Shown here piece after piece: positions 23,951-32,028 of a stretch of 41,972 bases of DNA (positions within the stretch are counted from its first letter, which is position 1; each line of letters begins with the position of its first letter). A program made the translations under genes and the position numbers. The notes beneath the pieces were generated by a model. The model ran no database searches, was not told the origin of the DNA, and saw nothing but the letters and a program-made list of their open reading frames with translations. Source of the stretch: Polyangia bacterium (GTDB taxonomy: Bacteria > Myxococcota_A > Polyangia > Polyangiales > Polyangiaceae); NCBI GenBank assembly GCA_030426145.1, contig JAUHZF010000031.1, positions 1-41,972 of the forward strand, read 5' to 3'.

Positions 23951-26182
23951 ATGTCACGGCGAATCGCGAACATTCTCGCCGCCGTCCTCTTCTTTGGATG
24001 CGGCCCCCGCCCTTCTCTTCCTCGCCCCTTGCCGGGCACGGGACGCACCCCCGTCGAGGTGCAACGCTTCGCGGCCCAGCCGCGGTTCACGTCGCTCTAC
24101 CGAGAGGGTGACCCCTACGCCGTCCTCTCCCTCGCCGCCGCCACCGACCTCGGCGCCGGCCCCCACGCCGCACTCGCCGCGGTGGTCGAGTTGCGCTTGC
24201 GCGAGCTCGAGGTCGACGTGCGCGCCGACGGTCTGGCCGTGCGGATCACCCTTCCCGTTCGCGCAGAGCCCAGCGAGCTGCTCGCCGCGCTCGCGGCGTC
24301 GCTCTCGGCGGAGACGACGGCCGACGAGCTCGCCGTCGCTCGAGACGCGTGGCAACGACACCCGCCGCTCGCGGACGGCGCGCTCGAAGCCTGGGCCCGC
24401 TGCACCGGCGCCGCTGGGCGACACCGCGCCGCGGAGCCGCCCGACGACGCCACGCTGCGTCGTTGGCTCGGCGCGCTCAGCACCGAGCAGCTCGGGCTCG
24501 CCTTCGTCGGCCCCGCGGGCGTCGGCGACGCCGTCGCCGCCGCCCTTCCGAACACCACCGGCTGGCCCCACGGGGCCCCGGCGGGGGCAGACGCGCCCGC
24601 CGACGCCCACCATGCTTTCGTGGGCGAGACACCTCGCCTTCGCATCGGCCTCTACCACGCGGACGCCGTCGGTGCGGTCGCGGCCGCGCAGGGGCTCGCC
24701 GGCGCGTCACCGCTGGCCCACCACCTGGCCCTGCTCGACCCGCCCTGGCGCCTCGCCAGCGCAGGAGCGAGCGCTCACGCCCGCGGCGGCTGTCTGCACG
24801 TCGAGCTGGAGCCCTTGGACGAGATCGGCGTCGAAGACGGCGCCGAGGCCCTGGCCGTAGCGCAGCGTGACCTACGCGCAGGGCTTCAGCCCCCCTCGCA
24901 AGGTTTTGCCGCGACCCGCGAGATCCTCGCCGGCGGTGACGCTCACGAGACGGCGCGCCGCGCCGCGTGGTGGGCCCTCACCGAGCCGACCTCGGGCCTG
25001 AGTGCCGCCGTCAGCACACTGGAGCTCGGCGCGGTGGAGGGTGACCCCGAGACCGTCGAAGCCGCCCACGAGGGCGCCGACGCCGCCTACCAGACCGCCC
25101 TGCGCCCCGCGCCATCCCCCGCGACCCCAGAGCTGCGGGCCGCGGTGGAGCCAGGCCAAGGGGGCTTCTGGATGCTCGCGGCACAGCCCTGCGCTCTGCT
25201 CGACGAGGGCGAGTGGGACGCAGGGCACGCTGCGATCGCCGCCGTCGCCCTCGCCGACGCCGAGGGCGACGTGACCCTCGAGCCGTGGGTCACGCCGCAC
25301 GGCGTGGGCCTCCTGGCCCATGCGCTGCCGCGCCATGCACGCGAGCGGCCGGCCGCGCTCGCGCGGCGGGTCGCGCGCACACTTGGGCGATACCTCACGG
25401 CCCTGCCCACGACGGTGACCCTCGCCAGACGGGACGTGCTCGCCCTCCTCGGAGACGAGCGCGCACACCTGCTGGCGGCCGCGAGCGAGCGGCTGGCCCC
25501 CGGGCACCCGTCTTGGTTGGTCCCTTGGGGCCTGAAGGATCGCGTTGGAGACGCAGAGGCCCCTGCGGTCATGGCTCGCTGGCGCGCAGTCCTGACGGCC
25601 GGGCCGTGGCGTGTGGCTGCCCTCGCCGGCGTCGACGATGCCCAAGCCGAGGCCGCGCTCGCAGTCCTGAAGCCCTGGCTCCCCGCCGGGCCCGACCGCT
25701 GCGTGGCGCAGCCCCAGACCGGCGCCACCGGCGACGCCGCGCCGCTCGCTTTGCCCAGCACCGCCTCGGGGGCGACCGTGATGCGGCTCTATCCGGTCGA
25801 CGACGTCGACATGGCCCGCCTGGTCGCCGCCGCGGCGGAGCCGCGGCTCGGCGACCTGAGCTTCTCCGCCGGGATACGGGTCGTCGATGGGCCCCGCGCG
25901 GTGCTCGCGCTCTGGGGCCAGGGCGCCTCCGTCGAACGGAGCGCGATCGCGGCGGGCTTGGACCAGCTCGTCTCGAGCTGGGGCGAGCTCGACGCCGCCG
26001 CACTGGATGCGGCGCGGGCACGGTTGCGCCATCGGCTCGAGCGAGAGCGGCGCGCGCCGCGAGAGCGGCTCGCGCAGCTCTGGCGGGGCTCGGTGCCCAA
26101 GGTGCCCGACGCCGACGTCGGTGTGGTGCGAGCGTGGCTCGAGCGCATCCTGAAGCACGAGACGAAGGTGAGCGACCGATGA
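23951..26182 (+). CDS. Large lipoprotein resembling an inactive M16-type peptidase
   Basis: A 743-residue protein with a lipoprotein signal (MSRRIANILAAVLFFGC, cysteine at 17). After a Pro-rich linker come alternating alpha/beta stretches with the flavour of M16 (insulinase/pitrilysin) half-domains: an early beta-strand, a helix of the type ALAAVVELRLRELEVDVRAD, then VRITLPVRAEPSELLAALAA, and repeats of this design further on. The HXXEH zinc motif of active M16 enzymes is absent, so any peptidase activity is unlikely. It is extremely Ala-rich (codons GCC/GCG). It is 43 bases behind the sigma factor gene and may be its co-transcribed partner or target. The M16 link is by pattern only and moderate; a generic myxobacterial lipoprotein is the alternative. 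Confidence 0.6.
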   Translation: MSRRIANILAAVLFFGCGPRPSLPRPLPGTGRTPVEVQRFAAQPRFTSLYREGDPYAVLSLAAATDLGAGPHAALAAVVELRLRELEVDVRADGLAVRITLPVRAEPSELLAALAASLSAETTADELAVARDAWQRHPPLADGALEAWARCTGAAGRHRAAEPPDDATLRRWLGALSTEQLGLAFVGPAGVGDAVAAALPNTTGWPHGAPAGADAPADAHHAFVGETPRLRIGLYHADAVGAVAAAQGLAGASPLAHHLALLDPPWRLASAGASAHARGGCLHVELEPLDEIGVEDGAEALAVAQRDLRAGLQPPSQGFAATREILAGGDAHETARRAAWWALTEPTSGLSAAVSTLELGAVEGDPETVEAAHEGADAAYQTALRPAPSPATPELRAAVEPGQGGFWMLAAQPCALLDEGEWDAGHAAIAAVALADAEGDVTLEPWVTPHGVGLLAHALPRHARERPAALARRVARTLGRYLTALPTTVTLARRDVLALLGDERAHLLAAASERLAPGHPSWLVPWGLKDRVGDAEAPAVMARWRAVLTAGPWRVAALAGVDDAQAEAALAVLKPWLPAGPDRCVAQPQTGATGDAAPLALPSTASGATVMRLYPVDDVDMARLVAAAAEPRLGDLSFSAGIRVVDGPRAVLALWGQGASVERSAIAAGLDQLVSSWGELDAAALDAARARLRHRLERERRAPRERLAQLWRGSVPKVPDADVGVVRAWLERILKHETKVSDR

Positions 26183-26208
26183 GGCCGAACCTTCGCCCGG
26201 TCCTTCGG

Positions 26209-26682
26209 TCACCCGAGGGGGTACCGCTCGCCCGCAACGATAACGGCCTCGCCGGTTTCGTCGAGCAGCGGCTCGACTTCGAGCTGGGCGGCGCGCAGGA
26301 AGCGCGCCGGCATGTCACCACGAACCACGCAGCGCAGATGGCCTTCGTCGTCGACCGACAAGGTGTTGGGGTCGAGGCGCTCTTCGGTGCCGTCGAAGAG
26401 CTGCAGCGTGACGCCGTCTTCGTCGATGCGCAGCCCCCGCACGAAGAGCGGCGTGGTCTCGACGGTGAAGTAGCACCAATCGTAGTCGTTGCTGAGGATG
26501 TAGCGGCCGTCGTCCGGATGACGACGCACCCAGGTCGCGAAGGCCTTCGCGAGCCCTCGATGCTCGACCGGGTCGCCCTCGTGAAAGAAGCGCCCCTCGG
26601 CATCGAGGGCGATGGTGCTCTCTCGGCTCCGCCCCGCCGGAGCCGGGAAGCGATAGAACTCGGGGTGATCACCAGGCTTCAT
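26209..26682 (-). CDS. DUF1285-like protein
   Basis: A 157-residue soluble protein from the ATG at 26682. The chain GDHPEFYRFPAP, then STIALDAEGRFFHEGDPVEH, LAKAFATWVRRHPDDGRYIL and DYDWCYFTVETTPLFVRGL follows the pattern of the DUF1285 (COG3816) family: a small beta-rich protein of unknown function, typically with an Asp-Trp-Cys-Tyr box. There is no signal peptide. Its start codon overlaps the start codon of the divergent methyltransferase gene (CATGATG), so both must share one control region that lies within the partner's coding sequence. It converges with the M16-like gene, leaving 26 bases between the stops. Confidence 0.65.
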   Translation of the reverse strand: MKPGDHPEFYRFPAPAGRSRESTIALDAEGRFFHEGDPVEHRGLAKAFATWVRRHPDDGRYILSNDYDWCYFTVETTPLFVRGLRIDEDGVTLQLFDGTEERLDPNTLSVDDEGHLRCVVRGDMPARFLRAAQLEVEPLLDETGEAVIVAGERYPLG

Positions 26683-27442
26683 GATGGTTGAAGGGCAGCA
26701 CACAACGGGAGACGACGCGAGCGCGCAGGCCGCGACGCGTCAGTACTACGACGAATTCGCCGCACGCTACGACGACAAGCGTGGGGGACGGGTACCCGGC
26801 GGCTACCACGACCTACTCGACGAGCTCGAGATGGGGTTCCTCGAGCCCTACGCGCGCGGCGGTGAGGTGCTCGAAGTCGGCTGTGGAACCGGGCTCCTGA
26901 TGCAGCGCATGGAAGCCTTCGCCGAGCGCGTCACCGGGCTCGACCTCTCGCCGGGCATGCTCGAGAAGGCGCGCGAGCGCGGCCTCGACGTGGTCGAAGG
27001 CACCGCCACAGCCCTCCCCTTCGCGGACCAGAGCTTCGACGTCGCATGCTCGTTCAAGGTCCTCGCCCACGTCGATGACCTGGGCGCGGCCCTCCACGAG
27101 ATGGTCCGAGTGAGTCGGCGCTGGGTGGTGGCCGAATTCTACAACCCCTACAGCCTTCGCACCCTCGTGAAGCGCTACGGCCCCGCCGGCGCCATCAGCG
27201 ATCGCACCAACGAGAGCGCCGTGCACACGCGCTACGACGCCCCCGACGATGTGCGTCGGCTGCTCCCGCCCGAAGCCACCATCGTCGCCCAACGCGGGGT
27301 CCGCATCCTCACACCGGTGGCGGGCGCGTTGCGATGGCCCATCGCCGGCACGCTGTTTCGCGAGGCCGAGCGACGCTTGTGCGACGGCCCTCTCGCTCGC
27401 TTTGGGGGGTTCTGGATCGCGGCGATCAGAATCGACCGGTGA
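26681..27442 (+). CDS. Class I SAM-dependent methyltransferase
   Basis: A 253-residue soluble protein. Motif I is VLEVGCGTGLLMQRM (residues ~63-77) and motif II/III is VTGLDLSPGMLEKAR, with the post-motif LPFADQSFDVACSFKVLAHV. These are typical of UbiE/Methyltransf_11-type enzymes. The N-terminal AATRQYYDEFAARYDDKRGG matches the usual lead-in of this family. The C-terminal part (FYNPYSLRTLVKRYG, FREAERRLCDGPLARFGGFW) is more specific, but I cannot name the substrate. The first ATG (26681) overlaps the start codon of the divergent DUF1285-like gene; a second ATG follows at 26684. The 3' end overlaps the convergent TPR gene by 17 bases. Confidence 0.85.
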   Translation: MMVEGQHTTGDDASAQAATRQYYDEFAARYDDKRGGRVPGGYHDLLDELEMGFLEPYARGGEVLEVGCGTGLLMQRMEAFAERVTGLDLSPGMLEKARERGLDVVEGTATALPFADQSFDVACSFKVLAHVDDLGAALHEMVRVSRRWVVAEFYNPYSLRTLVKRYGPAGAISDRTNESAVHTRYDAPDDVRRLLPPEATIVAQRGVRILTPVAGALRWPIAGTLFREAERRLCDGPLARFGGFWIAAIRIDR

Positions 27443-28523
27443 GGCCGAAGTAGGCCCCCTCTTCGGTCACGATGGCGTCCGGCGTGACCGGAGGCGGGAT
27501 GGCGCGCTTGGTCTTGGTGACGTCCTGGGCCTCGAACGACACCTGGGCCTCGATGATCCCCGACACCAAGAGCCCCAGGCCCACGCCGAGCGACGCGTAG
27601 TTGATGCCGCGCCCGATCAGATAGCGCTCGGTGAGCGCCGAACACGAGACGGGACGCGCCACCCCGTCGTCGTCGAACTCGATCTGACTTCCACAATCGA
27701 CGCTGTCCGGTGCCGGCAGCGTCTCGACGTAGATGAACGACACGAGGGCCGTCGTGAACATCAGCCCTTCACCGACCGCGAAAAAGGCGCCCCAGCCGAT
27801 GTCGTCATTCTGGAACTGACCGATGCCGAAGGGCACTGCGGCAATGAACCGCGAGCGCGTCGTGACGATCACCTTCTCGGCCGCCATGCGCTCGAGCTCG
27901 GCGAGTCGCGCCGCACGCGCCTTGGCCAGGGCCGCCCGCTTCTTGGCGAGGTCTTGCTGACCGGCCACGACGTCTGCTTTGCGCCGCTCGATCTCTTCCC
28001 GGTGCGCCGCTTCGACCTCGATGAAACGGTCGACCACCGGCTGCGGAAACATGCCCCTCGGCAGCTCGTAGAAGGGATCGTCTCGATACTGTTCCAGGAT
28101 GACCCGGTCAGCTCTCTCCTCGTTCCCCATCGCCACGAGGCATGCCGCATAGAGGGGGCGGGCCCTCAAGTAGACATCGCGGCGCTTCTTTCCTTCTGGG
28201 GTCTCGGGGTCGATCTCCACCCGCAGGAGCCCCGCGAGGATCTCCGCCGCCTTCGCGTAGTTGCCGCGCTCGAAACGACTGGTCGCGAGATCGAGCAGGC
28301 TTTCTGCGTCGAGGCCCTGAGGTGCCGGTTTCGGGGGATCCGGGGACGGCACCGCCGGAGGCTCTGGCGCTGGTTGAGCTTCGGGCGGCGCCTCGGGCTG
28401 GGTGTCCGATGGGGCATCCGGGCTCTCTGCCGGAGGGGGCTCAGGCGCAGGCTGGGCTCGTGCCGAGCGGGTCGCGCCCATGAGGCACGCCCAGGCGACC
28501 AAGGCTGTCCCGAGTCTCCGCAA
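27426..28523 (-). CDS. Exported TPR / coiled-coil membrane protein
   Basis: A 365-residue protein from a TTG at 28523 with CGGAAG just upstream. A later ATG would lose the signal peptide, so TTG is preferred. The signal peptide (cleavage near ARAQ) is followed by a Pro/Glu/Ala-rich linker (to ~70), a TPR-like part (DLATSRFERGNYAKAAEILA, ARPLYAACLVAMGNEERADR), a coiled coil (EEIERRKADVVAGQQDLAKK through ARLAELERMAAEK), and two hydrophobic segments (WGAFFAVGEGLMFTTALVSF; YASLGVGLGLLVSGIIEAQ). In Myxococcota such proteins often sit beside membrane-anchored Ser/Thr kinases, and here the gene follows one after 54 bases on the same strand. The role is unknown. The stop overlaps the convergent methyltransferase gene. 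Confidence 0.7.
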   Translation of the reverse strand: MRRLGTALVAWACLMGATRSARAQPAPEPPPAESPDAPSDTQPEAPPEAQPAPEPPAVPSPDPPKPAPQGLDAESLLDLATSRFERGNYAKAAEILAGLLRVEIDPETPEGKKRRDVYLRARPLYAACLVAMGNEERADRVILEQYRDDPFYELPRGMFPQPVVDRFIEVEAAHREEIERRKADVVAGQQDLAKKRAALAKARAARLAELERMAAEKVIVTTRSRFIAAVPFGIGQFQNDDIGWGAFFAVGEGLMFTTALVSFIYVETLPAPDSVDCGSQIEFDDDGVARPVSCSALTERYLIGRGINYASLGVGLGLLVSGIIEAQVSFEAQDVTKTKRAIPPPVTPDAIVTEEGAYFGLTGRF

Positions 28524-28577
28524 AACGCTTCCGCCCGGGTTTTATCGGAAATGTGGCGGCGCGGGCACCTATTGTCA

Positions 28578-30512
28578 TCAGCCGGCCGGCCACTGGATGA
28601 CCACCGTGCCTCCGGCGCGAAGCTTCACTGCGCGCTGCTTGCCGTTGGAGAGCTGGCAGGTGACGGGCATCTCGACGGTGCGCATCTGGATGCTCACCGG
28701 GGCCCCACCGGTCGTCTTGCCGTTGCAGGTAACGGTCTGGCCATCGGGTGCTCCGTTGAGGGCGACCCGAGCCGGCTTGATCTTCACCCGCAGTTGAAGG
28801 CCCAGGATCTGGTCCGGGTCATCGTCGGGAGGGGCCGTCACGTGAATGGTCTTGGAGACCGCTTCGCAGCAATCGCTGTCGACGACGTTGACCCAGGTCT
28901 GGTGCGGTCCCACCGGCAGGGTGAGGGTCTTGCCGAACCACGAGGTGGGGACCCCGTCCAGCCGCAGCTTGGCCGCGGCGGGGGTCACGACGATCTGGAC
29001 CTTGCGCTGTCCCGTGTCGACTTTGGGCTCTGCGGTCGCCGATGGCGTGGGTGCAACCGGGGCCGGCCCTACGGGCACAGTCGGCCCATCGGCCGTGCCC
29101 GACGGCGCCGCGGTAGGGTTGGGGGCCGTGCTCGGAACCGGCTCCACGGGCATGGCGCTCTGCGCGGTGGTGGCGCTCGTCTCGGGCCGCACGTCGGGAA
29201 AACCAGCGCGGGCCGAGGTCGCAGGAAGGGCGCGCTCGTCGCCCTTCACGAGCCGCGTCACGCCGAAGGCCGTCCCCCCGAGCGCGAGCGAACCGACCAC
29301 GATGGCGCCCATGCGCACCCCCCGTTGGCGCCACGCCGTATGCGCGCTGAGCGCGCTGACACGCTTGAGGATGCTCAGGTCGTCGGGTTTGAGTGCGAGG
29401 GCACGATTGAAGTCACCGGCTGCCTCCTGAGCGCGCCCCTCGCGGCGCTCTTTTTCACCTCGGGTGAGCAAGGTGGGCACGATGCGCTCGGGCAGGCGCT
29501 CGGCATAACCCTCGGGGTCGTCGAAATAGTCGACGAGCTCGAGGCGTGGCTCACGGATCCCGAGGGCCTCGAGCTCTTGGTCGATCATGGCTCCGAGGGC
29601 AGCCGCGGTCGGGGGACGGTCTGCGGGCTCGAGCGCCAAGGCGGCGCCGGCGATGCGGGCCCACCGCTGACCGACCGTCGGCTCTTCCCGATCTGCAGGC
29701 TCGAAATCGCCGGCCAGGACGCGCCGCAACACCTGCGCGGGATTGCGACCCTCGAACGGGAGATGGCCGACGAGGCACTCGTAGAGAAGCACACCGAGCG
29801 CGAAGACGTCGGTGTGAGGTCCGATCTCGCCGCCCTCGAGCTGCTATGGCGCCATGTGCGCTGGCGAGCCGAGGATCTGTCCGGTGGAGGTTACCCCCTG
29901 GGCATCGAGAACCTTGGCGATGCCGAAGTCGGTGAGCTTGATCCGCACCCGTCGCCCGCGCTCGGACGAGGCCCGGGGATCGCTCGTGGCGCGGCGGTCC
30001 ACCACCGCTTCGCCGCTGTCTTCGGGTTCTTCATCGCCCGCCCTCGAGTCTGGTGGAGGAGGCTCGAGCAGAACGTTCTCCGGCTTGATGTCACGGTGGA
30101 TGACCCCGGCCTGGTGCGCATGTTCGACGGCGTCGCACAGAATGCCGACCAGAATGGCGCCGATCTCCGCCGGGAGTCGCTCGTGGCCCTGCAGCCACTG
30201 GCGCAGGCTCTGGCCACGGATCAGCTCGACGACGAGGTAGCGCTCCGGGTCGGCCTCGTCGGAGACGTCGTAGACGTCGACGATCCCCGGGTGCCGCAGC
30301 TTGGCCACGGCCTTGGCTTCGGAGACGAAGCGACGCCGCACCTCGGGGTTCTCCCGGAGGTGCTTGTGGATAATCTTGACCGCGACCTCTCGGTCGAGCC
30401 GAAGGTCGCGTGCGCGGTAGACGGTGGCCATTCCGCCGTGGCCGATCTCTTCCTGGAGCTCGTACTTGTCGAGCTCCGGGAATCCACCGGACGACGAAAC
30501 GGTTGTGCTCAC
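28578..30512 (-). pseudogene. Membrane-anchored Ser/Thr protein kinase interrupted by an in-frame TAG
   Basis: The minus frame from GTG 30512 encodes a Hanks-type kinase: Gly loop EIGHGGMATVY (22-32), Lys46 in VAVK, HRDIKPEN (139-146) and DFG (195-197), then GSPAHMAP, then a TAG at 29844-29846 as codon 223. The frame continues as QLEGGEIGPHTDVFALGVLL and through the rest of the C-lobe. It then runs into a helical linker, a membrane span near codons 401-418, a Thr/Pro/Ala-rich stretch and PEGA-like beta domains, ending at 28578. The expected residue at the TAG is the Glu of the invariant APE motif, so one base change (GAG to TAG) explains the break. Possible readings are a recent pseudogene, a sequencing error, or two polypeptides with restart at the GTG at 29792. 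The start overlaps the stop of pyk (GTGA). A ~40-residue acidic insertion separates the catalytic loop from DFG. Confidence 0.85.
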
Positions 30513-31939
30513 TCGACGACCTTGACTCGCAGTGCGTTGGTCGACCCCGTCACGCCCACCGGCGCGCCGAAGATCGTGACGAAGGTATCTCCTGGGGAGA
30601 CGATCCCGTGCGCCAGAAGCAGCGCGTGGGCCCGCTCGATCATAGCGTCAGAGTCGCCCGTCGGCTCGATACGAAACGGGGTCACCCCCCAGAGCAAGCA
30701 CAATTTCCGCAAGGTTGCCCCGTTGGGCGACATCCCGACGATGGGAACGCGAGGGCGCGCGGCGGAAAGGTAGCGTGCGGTCTGACCGCTCTCCGTGAAG
30801 GCGACGATGACCTTTGCGCCGACCTCGTCCGCGATCGCGGTCGCGCCCCGCGCAATGGCTTGCGCGATGGTCGTGCTCGGCTCCTTCTCGAAGGCGGCCG
30901 GGTCGTAGAAGCGGCTCTGCTCCGCCTCGACCACGATGCGCGACATCGTCCTCACCACGAGCGGCGGGTGATCACCCGTCGCGGTCTCCCCGGAGAGCAT
31001 GACGGCATCGGTGCCCTCGAACACGGCCGTGGCCACGTCGGAGGACTCGGCACGCGTCGGACGGGTCGACGTGGTCATCGACTGCAGCATCTCGGTCGCA
31101 ACGATGACCGGGCGCTCGTGCTTACGCCCGAGGCCGAGCATCTCACGCTGAATGACGGGCACGTGCTCGGGGGCGAACTCGACCCCGAGGTCGCCGCGCG
31201 CAACCATCACGCCATCGGACGCGAGCATGATCGGCTCGAGGCGCTCCACCGCCTGCGGGGTCTCGATCTTGCTGATGACCGGCGTGGGACGCCCCCAGGC
31301 CTCGCAGATGTCGCGGACGAGCTGGACCTCGGACGGCTTGCGCACGAAGGACAAAGCGACGTAGTCGACCTCGTGGGTGAGACCGAAAGCGAGGTCGCGC
31401 TTGTCCTTCTCGGTGACGGTCTCGATGCTCACGCGCTCGGCCGGAAGGTGAGCGCCGATCTTGTCGCGCAGCTTGCCACCCTGGGTGACGATGCAGCGCA
31501 CCCGGTCACCGTCCTTGCCTTCGACCGACAACCCGATGCGGCCGTCGTCGAGCAGGAGGTGGTCCCCCTCCACGAGGTCGCGCGCCAGTCCCTGGTACTG
31601 AATGGGGATCACCCCCCGCTCGGGTACGGAGCCATCGTCGTCGACGAGATGCACGGTCTCGCCCTTCGCGATCGCGTAGCCCCCGTCGGCCACCTTGCCG
31701 GCACGGATCTTCGGACCACAGAGGTCCTGAAGGATGGCGACGGTATGCCCGCGCTCCTCCGCCACCGCACGGATTCGCTTGATCCGAGCGTCGTGCTCCT
31801 CGTGGGTGCCGTGCGAGAAGTTGAGCCGCGCCACGTTCATGCCCGCGTCCATGAGGTCACCGAGCACGGCCGCGTCGTCGGACGCCGGACCGATGGTGCA
31901 AACGATCTTCGCTCGTCGGATGTTCACGGCCGCGAGCAT
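30509..31939 (-). CDS. pyk: Pyruvate kinase
   Basis: A 476-residue glycolytic enzyme converting phosphoenolpyruvate and ADP to pyruvate and ATP. Visible signatures are VCTIGPAS at the N-terminus, RLNFSHGTHEEH, LQDLCGPKIRAG, the active-site segment ISKIETPQAVERL, VMVARGDLGVE, ATEMLQSM, and AVMLSGETATGDHP; the C-terminal allosteric domain is complete (FTESGQTARYLSAARPRVPI). I choose the ATG at 31939. GTG codons at 31972 and 31927 are alternatives, and the last would start NIRRAKIVCTIG as many homologues do. The stop overlaps the start of a Ser/Thr kinase gene, so the two are translationally coupled. It follows the XPB-like gene on the same strand after 89 bases. Confidence 0.95.
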   Translation of the reverse strand: MLAAVNIRRAKIVCTIGPASDDAAVLGDLMDAGMNVARLNFSHGTHEEHDARIKRIRAVAEERGHTVAILQDLCGPKIRAGKVADGGYAIAKGETVHLVDDDGSVPERGVIPIQYQGLARDLVEGDHLLLDDGRIGLSVEGKDGDRVRCIVTQGGKLRDKIGAHLPAERVSIETVTEKDKRDLAFGLTHEVDYVALSFVRKPSEVQLVRDICEAWGRPTPVISKIETPQAVERLEPIMLASDGVMVARGDLGVEFAPEHVPVIQREMLGLGRKHERPVIVATEMLQSMTTSTRPTRAESSDVATAVFEGTDAVMLSGETATGDHPPLVVRTMSRIVVEAEQSRFYDPAAFEKEPSTTIAQAIARGATAIADEVGAKVIVAFTESGQTARYLSAARPRVPIVGMSPNGATLRKLCLLWGVTPFRIEPTGDSDAMIERAHALLLAHGIVSPGDTFVTIFGAPVGVTGSTNALRVKVVE

Positions 31940-32028
31940 GGCATGTCCAGGGCGATCGGGAAACGCCGCCACGTCACCGCGTCCGGAAGTTCACGTCCGC
32001 GTATCGAGAACCGAGGTCGATTCCCCGG

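Noticed and set aside
27249..30773. A 1174-codon plus-strand frame across three minus-strand genes
   Set aside because: It mirrors the codons of the TPR protein, kinase and pyruvate kinase genes, which carry clear motifs on the minus strand.
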